Below, one piece after another: positions 53,364 to 64,000 of a stretch of DNA of 64,000 nucleotides (position 1 is its first letter; the number at the start of each line of letters is the position of its first letter). Origin of the DNA: Tetraselmis striata (lineage: Eukaryota > Chlorophyta > Chlorodendrophyceae > Chlorodendrales > Chlorodendraceae); contig VCJN01000151.1 of assembly GCA_006384855.1 (NCBI GenBank), positions 62,001-126,000 on the forward strand, given 5' to 3'. The translations under genes were made by a program, and so were the position numbers. The notes under the pieces were generated by a model. The model ran no database searches, had not been told where the DNA came from, and worked only from the letters and a program-made list of their open reading frames with translations.

Positions 53364-56260
53364 TACATCAGGGCTTTAACATATGCGTACTACTAACAGA
53401 ACTAATAACAACAATGAATGAAAGGCTGCCAGCAAAAGAGAGACATAAGCATGAAACCAAGGTCAAGCAGGAGGCCAGGGAGCCAAGAACGAAGGAGGAG
53501 CCAAGGGAACCACGAAGTCGCCAAGTTGCCAGGAACCAACGGCACCACCGCCCCGGGGTAGGCTATCAGCCGCGGCGAAGACGCTTGCAACCAATGACCC
53601 AGGTCATAGCAACACATGCCGACGAGCGACGCGACGCAGGCGCATGAGCACCATCACGTGCCGCGCGCGCGGCCGCGACCCCGCCAAGAACGTGGTCTGC
53701 ATGTGCCATGTTCATGAGCAAGTAGAAACGGCGGCGCCACGCCGACAAGAGCTGGCCGAGTTTTTGGCCAGTGTGTGTGTGGCTAGCTCCACCAAGAAGG
53801 CCTCAGCGTGCGGGCGGGACCAGCGAGCTAAACTCAAGAACGGCGAAAGGAACAAAGCGAAGCATGCCGGCGGCGTTTCGTCATACTTTTGGATTTTGTG
53901 GCGCTTTGCAGCCCTCAATGCAGTCGTTGGATCCGAGCTTGACACGCCGAGGATAGGGGCAATGGTGGTATCGACATCAACCGTGTTCCCGCGGATACCA
54001 CCATACCCAAAACGCCCAACATCGGCCGGCCGGCCGTCGATTCCCTTCGGAAGAGAAACAAGCACCGACGGGTCCGTGCGGATCTAAGCACCCACGCCAA
54101 GCGCGGATTTCACGTCGTGGCAAACGCCCGAAAGGCCATGTGCCGCCCACTCGTGTGCGGCGTGATTGGAGTCGGCCCCAGAGCAACGTGCCACGTAATC
54201 AGCGTACGTGACCGCCCAAGTTGAAGGAGTGAAATACACGCCAGCATCCTCAAAACGGGCCAGCATACCTTGTACCGAGAAGGAGCAAAAAGCACAAGGG
54301 CACGGCTCGCCAAGGGAGAGGACAAGAGCCGCCGGAAGGCCAAATGGGCGGCAAGCGGCAACGGGGAACATGAAATCGTAGTACTCAGGGGAACGCTCAC
54401 GGACTTCACCAAGGCGACCCGCACTTGGAGGATCAGTCACCAGAAACGCTGTCGCATCGCGTAAGAGGCGGCCTCGGAAGCGGTTGCTGTCAAGGCCGCT
54501 GTAGGCATACGCGCGCAGCAAGCTTTGCGAAGCAGACCGTGTGAATGTGGTGGGTCAGGGTTTCCTGTCCTTTCCGCATGGAGTGCAAGGGGAAGTCCGA
54601 GTAATGCGGGATAGCTTGGCGGTCGGCCGCCGAGCGCATTGCAGACGCGCCGGCTCAGCCCCATCGGCCGAGCAGCATGCACGGGCAACGTTGGAGCACT
54701 TGGAGGGGAGCAACTTTAGGGCAGAGGCCAACGGCCCCGCTAAATCCTCGAGCACCGCGTCTCCACACTCGTCAGCGACACGGGTATTAGCAGCGCGAAG
54801 CTCGACATCCCACATCGGCGCCGACACGTTGGCGTACATTTTGGACTCTTGACCATAAAGCATGATCGCCGAACGCAATAGAGGCTGCCAAACATGGTCC
54901 TCGAGCAGTGTGCGGAACATTTCGGAACGGTTGAAGGAATTGAACTAATTCCACGCCACCCTTAAACCGAACTGGCCGCGGGCGGCAAGCCATTGGGCGA
55001 TTGGCTCGCCATGAGCGCGCAAGAGGACGCGCATAGCATACCGGACGAGCACGTTGCCGATGCCAATGGGCCGAACGGACCCCTTCATGTCTTTGCCACT
55101 AAGTTCCAACGCATTGCGCTCCGCCGGCGTGAGCTTATCTAGGGGAGCCAAGGTAGCGGAGGAAAGGAAATGGGCGACGCCAGCAAGGACCTCCGCATTC
55201 GCGATGGCCTCGGCTATGCCACGGAGGTGGGAGCGCGAGCAGAGGGCAAGGAGAGCCTCAAAGCGGATGCCGTCGAGGAATGGGGCGGAACCATTGGGGC
55301 TGATGGACAACACCTCGGAAACGTCCACCGAAGCCTCAGGGAAAGTGAGGCGGTCCAACGGGAACTGATCCGGGAGCGCGCAAGGAACATGGTCCGGGGT
55401 CTAGGGATGCAACTGGAGGAGCTCTTTGTGAAGCCACGGGCCAGCGGGCGCGAGCGGGACTGAGTGAAGGGCGGCAGCCGCGCGGCTGTACTCGCCCACC
55501 GCAGCCAAGATCGAGGCCCGAGCAGCTCGGCGTTTGGTAACCGGCGGTGGGTCCCCATAATTGGCAAAGCCGGAGCCACGTAATCGTGAGGAGTAGCCCG
55601 AACACATGCATACAGACACGCGAGGGCGAGCAAACGGTCCAGGTCACCACGCCCCCAATGCGACAGACGGTTGTTGCAGTAGTCCGCCACCGGGTGGGGG
55701 TTAAACACCCCGGCGGGGAGTCAGCCATGGGCCGCAATATCAACCTGAAGAACAAGAGGTTGGCACTCCACGCATCATGGGCAGCCTCTGATTAGCTCGC
55801 GCGGCCCTTGAACGAGAGAGCGTAGGTAAAGGCGGCGTCATGGTTGGGTTTGACCAGGGCAACCACGGACTTAGGGCATCCATTAGCGCAAGTAGCAGAC
55901 AAGAAGGACATGAGAGTGGACTCAAAGGAATTAAGTTGCGAGGCGCCGCCGCGGGCACCACGATCGAAACACCAGCGAGCAGCGGGGGGCATCTCGCCCA
56001 GCAAACCCGCCGCGGTATGTGGCCCACCCCCAAAGCGAGGGAGAAGGACGGAAGCCGGCTGGGCCGCGCCCGCCGCACAAGCCCGAAGGTGCCGACCAAG
56101 GCCGGAAGCATGGAACCACAAGCCGCAGCGCTGGCACGCCGAAATCTAATGCCGATCTGCGTCACGAATTGAACATCCGTCGGCCGGGCGGGCGGCTAGA
56201 CAAGCCGGCGAGGAGGTCACGTGGGCCCGCAAATCATTTACGCGTGGATAGGGCTGAGTG
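53364..56260 (-). mobile_element. Non-LTR retrotransposon family A, copy 2 (decayed)
   Basis: It is longer than copy 1 but badly damaged. In element direction it has an N-terminal finger CQRCGLWFHASGLGRHLRAC (about 56140-56080, C-x2-C-x11-H-x3-C), then RT N-terminal sequence (DYCNNRLSHWGRGDLDR; KDMKGSVRPIGIGNVL near 55080). A deletion near 54950 removes RT motifs A-C. The linker and endonuclease region follow (RPADVGRFGYGG, DVDTT near 54020-53960). The 3' end matches copy 1. Frameshifts and stops occur throughout. The 5' boundary is approximate. Confidence 0.78.
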
Positions 56261-56499
56261 AGCACACCCGGCGCACTGGAGGGTCGCATGCTGGCTTGGC
56301 TTAGCACCCTGTGATAGCGGCACCGGGGCTAGCGGAGTCTCGGGAGGAGGGCTCGAAGGCAATGGGGGCATCGGAGTGACGACCAAGGGCCGGTGGCGAG
56401 CCATATATGGTTGGCAGCGCTGGCTGGATGTGGCCTGACGACTCGGAGGGGGTGGAGACCGCGGGGGAAGGCCCAGAACTGCTGCCACCGAAACAAGAA

Positions 56500-56850
56500 A
56501 CCAAGCGAGCGCCGTCCGGTGTACGGGTACCAGCACCAAAAGTACCAGCGGCGGTAGGGGTACCGGTATAAGGGCGAGTACTGATACTCAAATAAGGACG
56601 GGGGCTGCCAGATAAACGGGCACCCGTACGAGTACGAAGGCCAATAGCATTATCGGCGGCGGTGCCGGTACGAGGTCTGATCGTAGTACCATAACCAATA
56701 CCATAATCAAGACGAGTACCGGTTTCAGTACGCGTGGGGTCGCGCGATGTCACTACAGGTGCAGGTACTGAAAACGGCGCGACGATGATGATGATGACGC
56801 GCCGCCAGGCGGGGCGTGTTGTACGGGCACATGTACGGGTACAGGTCCGC
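56500..56850. repeat. GTAC-rich low-complexity stretch
   Basis: Many GTAC and gtaccag/gtaccgg words recur between family A copy 2 and the short hAT element. The 184-codon minus-strand frame across it is low complexity. I do not call it as a gene. Confidence 0.5.
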
Positions 56851-56852
56851 AC

Positions 56853-57257
56853 CATGGTTGGGCTGCAATATCTACTGCAATGCAGACTGCAGTTAAGCTA
56901 CTGCACTGCAGCCTGCAGTATTTCCCGAAAAGGGGCTGCAGTACAGTTACCCAAAGTGCCCCACATATATGCCCTTCTCTGTCCCGCCCTTCGCTATTAT
57001 CAACAATTTCAGTGCTACTGAATGCTGCAATCCTGCACTGCAGCCTGCAGTACTGCAACATGTCGACTGAAGCCTACACTGCAGTTTGCTGCACTGTAGC
57101 CTACCCGCAGCTTGCAGTACTGCAGCATGTTGAATGCAGCCTGCACTGTAGCCTGCACTACAGCATGCATGCAACATGCAATATTGCAGCCTGCATGCCG
57201 CCTGCAATATTGCATTGCAGCCTGCAGTACTGGAAAGTAGATTGCAGCCCAACCCTG
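56853..57257. mobile_element. 405-bp non-autonomous hAT derivative (MITE-like)
   Basis: It is bounded by inverted ends catggttgggctgcaatatctact and, in complement, cagggttgggctgcaatctact, and flanked by a perfect 8-bp duplication GTCCGCAC (56845-56852 and 57258-57265). Its left part matches the right end of the 1.9-kb element inverted (23083-23212), including cgaaaaggggctgcag-type words. Its right part matches that element's left end (21310-21570). It has no coding capacity. Confidence 0.9.
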
Positions 57258-57265
57258 GTCCGCAC

Positions 57266-59126
57266 GCGCGCGGCCGCCCCATGCGGCGCTAGGCAGAATG
57301 TGCTACGGGCCGGGGCCCCCCCATGGGCTGGCGCCCGGACATGCTGCGCCACTAGCAGCCCGGCACGCGCCATGAGCGCAGAAGGGGGTCGCCGTGCACG
57401 TACCAAGCACGGCGGGGTTGGCGAGGGGGTCGCCGGGCCAAAGGGGCGGCTGGCAGCGCACTAGGGAGCCGCAGGTGAAAACGGGCGCGCGCAGAAAGCC
57501 ATGGGCGGGCGCGGTCGGTCCGAGGTCGGTCGCGGGCGCGAAGCTCCAAGAAGAAACGCCGCAGCGGGAACACGTCTCCAAGGACGCCCGGCAAGCACGG
57601 GGTGTGGGGGGGGGGGGGGGGGGGGGGTTTCCGCGAGACGCCAGGCGGGTGACGACGGGCATGCGCAAGGCGCGGCGGCCGGAGTAGTAGTAGTAGTAGT
57701 CGCAGTAGTCGCTGTAGGACGCGGTTCCGAACATGTCGAAGCATGTTTTTAGATTTTGCAGATGAAGGGGGGCTTGTATGTTTCGGTACGCAATGGTACT
57801 TGACGGTACGCTATATATTTATTTACATGTGTGAGGATATATCCTATACCCTCACTAGCCCTAATCATCATAGCACATTACGCGCGTAGCGCGCGCCCGT
57901 CAGGTACATCGCGTCGCTTGATATATCAAGCACAGCGCATGTCGGCATGTAACCAGACCATACTCCACTCAGTGGAATAGCACTCGCCTTCTCCACCACT
58001 CACACCTTTCCTCACATGAGGTGGCTGCAAAAGGCGATCAGGCGATCAGCGATCAGGAAACCACCCGAATAGGCACTTGACGGTACGCTATGATACGTGA
58101 CGGTACGCTATGGCACATGACAGTGCGTTCCAACACATTTGCTGATGACGTGTTACCTATGGAATCGATCCGGGGGTATTTTCGATTGAAGAAGCAATCC
58201 GTTATGATACAGGACTTACGGGTACATGCTTGTACGAGTCCTCGTACTACAACAGGTACGGGTAATACAGGTACAGGGTATGTGATACCCTGTCGCAACG
58301 CAGGAAAAAGAGAAATGGGATGGTGATGGTGATGGTAAACTGTCGGCGATATAGATTTCGATATAGATTCACTGGGGGGTGCATGTGGTAATGGGGGGTG
58401 TTCAGGCGCAGCCGTAGCGACAACTCAGCGTACGGGTACTAATTCGGCTAATAACGCCCCTGTGCAGGCTGCCACGATACGTACGGGTACTAATTCGTGT
58501 ACTAATTCACCCCAGCGAGGGCTGACATGCCGCCATTTCGGCGAGTTTTTAGTACGGGTACTAATTCGTGTACTAATTCGCCGAATTACCTGGTATTGGC
58601 CAATCATCGTGCGCCAAGGATATGAAATAGAAGCCCGCCGTACAGTTCAGACCGTGGGATGCTGAATTAGTTTATACGGATCTTGGCATCGTGCTCAGCT
58701 GCCGTCAGATCCTCGCCTCGAACCTGACCGAAGCAGCGTCCCTGAGGGGTACCAGAAGATAAGACACGACGTATATGTGATACTTACTAAGGACTACACA
58801 TATGGGGATAGACATGTGGATTCGTCGCTGCTGGAATGGTAGATAGATCAAGCCTGGGATGTATAGATACAGTTGATGGCAGCAACGGCACAGCAACACA
58901 ATTTCTGCGGAATCATCGTCAACTCACACCCTCCGTACCGCGCAGAACGCGTGTCCGATCCCTGCCGCCCGTCATCTCTCGAGCTCGCGTGACTGTTATC
59001 GTAGCGCTTTCCTAGCTAGAAGTCGGTAGTTCGGCAGTGCTCCTGCTGCCGTGCCATGGCGGCCGCCCATGTATCACCTCTGTATCGGGCCGGTGCTGAG
59101 CGTCTAAGCAATCTAGACAAGCCGTC
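57266..59126. other. Spacer; composition becomes AT-richer
   Basis: It holds a G run near 57607-57627 and a (gta)n stretch near 57685. The word ttgacggtacgctat occurs near 57797 and 58079, with a close variant (gtgacggtacgctat) near 58097. The word gtactaattcgtgtactaattc occurs near 58487 and 58558. The minus-strand frame 57303-57734 depends on the G run and is not called. Confidence 0.45.
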
Positions 59127-61464
59127 ATGGCAGCGTCCATGTCCAGCGAGGCTCAGCAGCCCCGATCTGCGTGGAGTTTGGGGGCAGGAATCGAGGACCT
59201 TAACCTGAAGGCTGGCCATGCCCTCTAGGATTGGGCGCGCTCAAAGGTGGATTCGATTCCAAAGCGCGGCAAGGGAACAAAGAACTCAGTAGGTAAAGCC
59301 CGTCGCGCGAGAACGTAGGCCGCCGCCACATTTACTGCTGCGACTTGGCGCGACTGGGTTCTCTCGCCGCTCAATCCAGTGCTCTGGGTGATAGGTACGT
59401 TTCTGTTAAAACGAGGGTAACCTGACTCATCGTCTCGTGCATGGTCATACCTGAGGACAACAAGGGCAGCCATAGTTGCCCCGTAACGTTGTACACCAAG
59501 GTATTTAACCGCATGACGCGCACCAAGTCAAAAAGCTACGGGTACAGCGGCTGGTGTGTCAGTAATATCATTCCCGGTAGCGAGCGAGGGGGTAACCTCT
59601 TCTGACAACCGCCAATCACTTGTGTATAAGTAATAACATATTCAACTGCAATCCCATACCGTTGTGGCCGGTGCCTGCACTCCATCCCGTAGGATGTATT
59701 TACTAAGATAAAGAATCCTGGCGTTGCTCTTGCAGACAATTTCTCATCCCCTGCTGTGAAGCCTGCATCGGTTGAGCGCATAGTTTACAGCGAAAGGATG
59801 CCGGCATTGCCTTCTGTTTCTCCTTCTCCCCTCATCCAGCATGTGAGAGCGTCAAGGCAAGATGCATCAGATGTGGCGAATTCACCGGCGTGGAGCGGAA
59901 TGGCCCCACTGACTATCTCAGGTATGTAAAATACATCATCTTAGAACTCAGCTTAGATACGTATGTCCTGCATAGTGGACAGTATCCTACTGGGCCAGGT
60001 GGGGGGAGACTTCTGGACCCGCATCAGCCAGGCTCGTTATTGCATGCATGTGGCGCATGTCTAGTCGTGCCTGCGCTTCTGACCCCCCCCCCCCCCACAC
60101 ACACACACACACTACTTCCTTGCGTTGCTAGCGCCGATGTTGCCTGCCCACTGAGCTCGCTGGCGGAGCACGCTGTGCGTGTCTGGCGAACCCTAAAAGA
60201 AACCTACTTAGACACGGTAGTGACTAGCGCCGCCTCGGCGCTGCCCGCCTAACCTGCCGCCTCGCTGAGCGCCTTCACAGCGCCGCCAAGGATGCTGCTG
60301 ACACAGCGCGTGGTAGGCCCGCGCGACATGGGCCGTTCGCAGCCGCTCTTTGATGACGACAGCCGGTGGTGGTGAGCGCGATGGGCCGCAAGCTGCGGAC
60401 TTGCCCCCACCGTCTCTTCCCTTCTCCCCTCATCGATTACCTCCTTGTGCTGGGCGCCGCAGGCCGTTCTGATATCACCTTCATGGCGATATCAAATATA
60501 TATTTAGCGTAGTAAGTTTGGTGGCACATGTTTGCCGGGCATCTATTCTGCGCCCAACCGCACAGATCATTTGTATACTCGCAACGCCCGGGCGCAGGCA
60601 CTGTTGTGGGCAGTTTCAATGTGGCTGCTGGTTCCCAAATTAGCGGCGCGCCGGCAGCACCATCATTGTATCTAAGTGGCGCACAACAGGTTGCCCCTCA
60701 AGTCATGGGAGCGTCTCAGCAGGCGGAGCGGGAATCTGCGGCTTCAACTGCTGCGAAGTTCCTCTGTCCTGAGCCATATGTTGCTGCCGGCAGCTTGCCA
60801 TACCCTGCAACATCAATGCCAGGGGCAGGGGGGCTCCTGAACTGGCTAGGTGTCGCGCATGTGCACAACCCAGGAGCAGAGACAACAAATCTGAGTAGGG
60901 TGGAAAACCTGAGGGTGTGTGAAATGGATACGGGCGGCGGGGGCTGCCATGTGGCGGCTTGTTGTGATGCAATGTAACATTTTCATAAATCAACCTCAGT
61001 GTGGCTACTGCGTTGCATACATATATGCATATTGAGCGGCTCCATCCCGTCTCATCCCTGCTGGCCGTTGGTGCATGTCTGAGCAGCAGCGCTTTACTCG
61101 CAATATCTTCTCAATCATATCCCTGTTGCCCACCTGCGGTGTTGCCCTCTATCCATCATACCGCTGCGGTGCAGCTTTTTGATATCGTGGTCGCCAAATC
61201 TCTCGGTGTCTCTCTCTCTCTCTCTCTCTCCCTCTCTCATTCCCTCTCTTTCATTTTGTTTCCAGTCTAAATGGCAGCTTCTCACTTGCTCTAGCAGCCT
61301 CCTGCCGGCCAGGTGCAAATCCTTGCAATGCTGTGGACAGTACATGCAATGGTATGGCGGTCTGACAACGCTGGTCAGAAGCAGCAGGCTGCGCGGCACG
61401 CGGTGATATGTGGCGTACTGATGTACACTTCTCCACAAATCTTATATTACTGCATTAATGTGTA
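59127..61464 (+). CDS. Candidate multi-exon gene, unresolved
   Basis: Several plus-strand pieces look coding. One begins MAASMSSEAQQPRSAWSLG at 59127 and continues in frame across a TAG (59226) into DWARSKVDSIPKRGKG. It ends at a donor near 59291 (phase 1). An exon at 59736-59921 has good splice sites and joins in phase (NFSSPAVKPASVERIVYSER ... PLTISG). Later pieces include SLAEHAVRVWRTLKETYLD (about 60150-60250), a long frame ending GLLNWLG with donor near 60850, a mini-exon LFDIVVAKSL near 61170, and a last piece QPPAGQVQILAMLWTVHAM ending at TAG near 61464. I cannot name the protein. The in-frame TAG could mean a pseudogene, an error or a different exon structure. Confidence 0.35.
61205..61250. 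repeat. (TC)n microsatellite
   Basis: About 40 bp of tctctctc with minor interruptions, probably in an intron of the candidate gene above. A (CA)n stretch near 60096-60112 follows a short C run in the same way. Confidence 0.85.
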
Positions 61465-64000
61465 GTAATAATATTCGTGAATCGGGCATCATATATACTA
61501 GGATTACTAGCTAGCGCGTACGTGGCAATTAATGTATAACGGCGGTGCCTGGCCGTGTCTAAATTTGCCACCCTTCTAGCGTGTTACAATAAACTGCTTG
61601 CGATAAACCTGATTACTCAAATACTTGCATAAATAGGAAGATATATTATCATAAGGGCCTTGTACTCATCGTACTAGTGACGCGTATTTAGGAATCGTCA
61701 GCGTAATCTCATTGTCGTGCATTGGTCCGCGTTCCTTTCTTGCTATCTATTTCAAACAATGTAAGTAACCTTTCCTGAAACAATGGGCAATACACAATAA
61801 TAAAAATGTCCCGGTGCTATCCGACATCAATTCGCAATAATAACATGATTGATTTATCCGTATAGTTTATTCCTTTCAAGAAAAGCCAAATTATCAGGGC
61901 ATTTCTATGTTTTCTATCTCTACTTCTATGTTCATTCTATTCGTCCAATTCCCAACGTACTTCCATCCTAATAGTATGCGGTGCCTATTAAATCATGGTG
62001 TTAGTTGCAGCGCCCCTGGCGAAGACGGACTATGTACAAGTAGGACATGGCATAGTAGTAGCATGGTTTACAACTCAAAATGTGCCAATTTCTAATTGAT
62101 ATCTGAGAATCTTTAGGGTTTGATTCACACTCTTCACTGATCCGTAGCATTTGCTACCGCGCAGACTATTTACCATTGCGCATTACTAACAGTGAATGAT
62201 ATATCGCACCAAGCAGCAAAAAAAAATGTGCATATATTTTGGCTCCGCGCCAGGAATTACTAGCGGACTATATGTCGTCTATATACATGTGACTATATAC
62301 TCAGTTTGGGTAGCAAAGAGAGGGACCTCACGCGCGAAATGCTCAATATGAACGGGATGGTGGGGTTTTGCTGAAACTGCTCCGAAACCAGCAGCAGCCC
62401 GTAAAGCAGCAGTGAGTCAGAATGGTGTTGCTGCGTTGCCAGAACGTACATCACAACCGAACAGGGTTGTGGATGGTATATTTGCTGTCGTCGGCCCACC
62501 TTTGTAGGGGGCTGGCGGCGGAAGGAATAGGTCTGCATTGCGGCGGAAGAAATCAGTTCGTTACTATTGCTCGTTTAACATTGCATGTGGAGAAATTGCT
62601 TATACTCGGAACCGACAGAACAGTGTGTCTGTTTATTAATGAAACCGCCGCCGGATACAGCGCTTACGGCCAATGCACATACTGCAGGGCGGGCAGCACC
62701 CAACAGTAGTGTCTGCATCATGATGCCTTATTCGGCAGCGTCGCTGTAGTAGTATTGATACAAGAGTAGGAGAGGCGCGGCCGATCACTTCGCTAAATAA
62801 TGGCTCCGAAACCAACATTGAAGCTACCCCCCCCCCTCTCAAATACTCACAGCTCACAAGTTGTATTGCCTGAAAATGGGCAAATAATTATCAGCTGTAC
62901 CCGAGCATGAATTTTATCAATTCTGTTGATATCATCATTCTTATACACAATGTGTGATAACAATATGCTGTTAATATGAAAATTAACATATGTCGTGCGC
63001 TGCATTGTTTCGTGATATCTAGTGACCACCCGTGCGTGCGCAATCATAATAGCAGCAATCGTATCATATAATAGCATAATGTATCATACAATAGCGTATA
63101 CACGTGTCGTATAATAGCAAACGTAACATTATAAACGATATCATATGCTATCTATAACGGAATTGTATTTTTGCATATATGTGATATCATATGCTGGTGA
63201 CACGGTTGTACATAGGTAGATAGATAAATAAACAGAAGTAGTGATATACCGCCGGTACACCATAAATGATATGAGCTGTAATGTAATGTAATATTCGTAT
63301 TGTATGTAAAATGATAACTATGGCATTCATAATCACCATCATAGCTTTCTGTCACAGACAAAAAGGGAGAGGGAGTAAGCGATTGAAAATGAAAAACGCG
63401 CGCTGAGCGTTGTATGAACTGACCGCCGACTGCACGCTGGTGCGGGCAATGCACCGGAATGATAATCGCCGAAGTGGCGGAATGGCAATATCAATCTATC
63501 AATTAGTATATTGATGACGCCCATTGGGTGAATGCCAATGCGAGATTGACTGATATTGAGAAAAGTGCCGTGTATATTCTAGTCTTTCCAATTATTATGT
63601 TTTGGACCATCGGAGTGGAGAGAGGGAGTGATGGAGGGAGTAGAGTGCACAGGGAGAGTAGAGTGCATAGGGAGAGAAGGTACATTATTCAATAAATACA
63701 TCATGTATATTAGATGTATCGGCAAAGTAGCAGTACAGTGCACTACTGTACAATAGTAGTACAGTAATGCAATGCTATTGTTGTAGCTGCCAAATGCATA
63801 CAACTATGATGCCAAGGTCGTCATAATGAAACAATGGTGTATATAAATCAGCTACGCATATACAGCAATAGCCGCGCAATTTGGTAAATGGTATATGTCG
63901 TTTTTAAATCAATGTATATTGATAAAATATCGGTCTGTGGTATGCTGTACCGCCGGTATATCTACTCCACGTCTACTCATTGTCAGCATTTTCAGGACAC
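61465..64000. other. AT-richer region without a recognisable gene
   Basis: Only short frames occur (80-100 codons, no motif or splice logic). Simple palindromic words such as acagtgcactactgt are frequent near 63735-63770. A recurrent atcatataatagc word appears near 63060-63115. No tRNA, rRNA or element terminus was recognised. Confidence 0.45.

Noticed and set aside
56301..56855. 184-codon minus-strand ORF upstream of family A copy 2
   Set aside because: Low-complexity GTAC-rich DNA. It might belong to the element's N terminus, but nothing recognisable supports it.
57303..57734. 143-codon minus-strand ORF
   Set aside because: It runs through a G run and a (gta)n microsatellite, which create the Pro and Tyr runs. 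No independent support.
63468..63550. Possible tRNA-Leu start (gccgaagtggcggaatggc)
   Set aside because: Only the first 19 bases resemble a tRNA. No T-arm consensus or complementary acceptor stem follows.

Overview
The window looks like nuclear DNA of a plastid-bearing eukaryotic alga, probably of the green lineage but not proven to be. Three things point that way. Two intron-rich, GC-rich protein genes can be assembled exon by exon with consistent GT-AG phases. One of them is a chloroplast-type ABC1 atypical kinase with a transit-peptide-like start. The rest is dominated by eukaryotic mobile elements: DIRS, hAT, and non-LTR elements with a C-terminal restriction-like endonuclease. No bacterial operon, rRNA, tRNA or CRISPR array was seen. 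Long pure C/G runs occur throughout.

Layout. 0.3-3.1 kb (-): four-exon gene of unknown function. 4.1-6.0 kb (+): 5'-truncated non-LTR element (family A, copy 1). 6.8-16.7 kb (-): a complete 18-exon PRMT7-type arginine methyltransferase gene whose introns hold several tandem repeats. 17.2-20.4 kb (+): family B retroelement, copy 1, followed by a GC-rich tandem duplication. 21.3-23.2 kb: hAT transposon relic containing a 300-bp hairpin. 23.6-26.2 kb (-): rearranged family B copy 2. 27.8-34.3 kb (+): complete 10-exon ABC1K gene. 35.0-41.3 kb (+): family B copy 3, split by a 4,015-bp DIRS element on the minus strand. 41.3-51.4 kb: repeat-rich accessory DNA with decayed transposase-like ORFs (BED-like finger, Tudor-like segment), a 30-bp minisatellite, a 371-bp satellite and a small basic/EA-repeat ORF pair. 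53.4-56.3 kb (-): family A copy 2 with its RT core deleted. 56.9-57.3 kb: 405-bp hAT derivative with a perfect 8-bp target duplication. 59.1-61.5 kb (+): candidate gene, unresolved. 61.5-64 kb: AT-richer DNA with no gene seen.

How it fits together. The two host genes are housekeeping: protein arginine methylation, and control of plastid prenyl-lipid/quinone metabolism. They do not appear functionally linked. Everything between them is a layered record of transposition. Family B inserted first and a DIRS element then landed inside it. Two other family B copies share the same two nonsense codons. An hAT element and its short derivative share termini. The most informative observations are the base-resolved DIRS insertion with split direct repeats and no target duplication, the hAT parent/derivative pair, and the strong tendency of sense-strand poly(C) tracts to sit just downstream of 5' splice sites.
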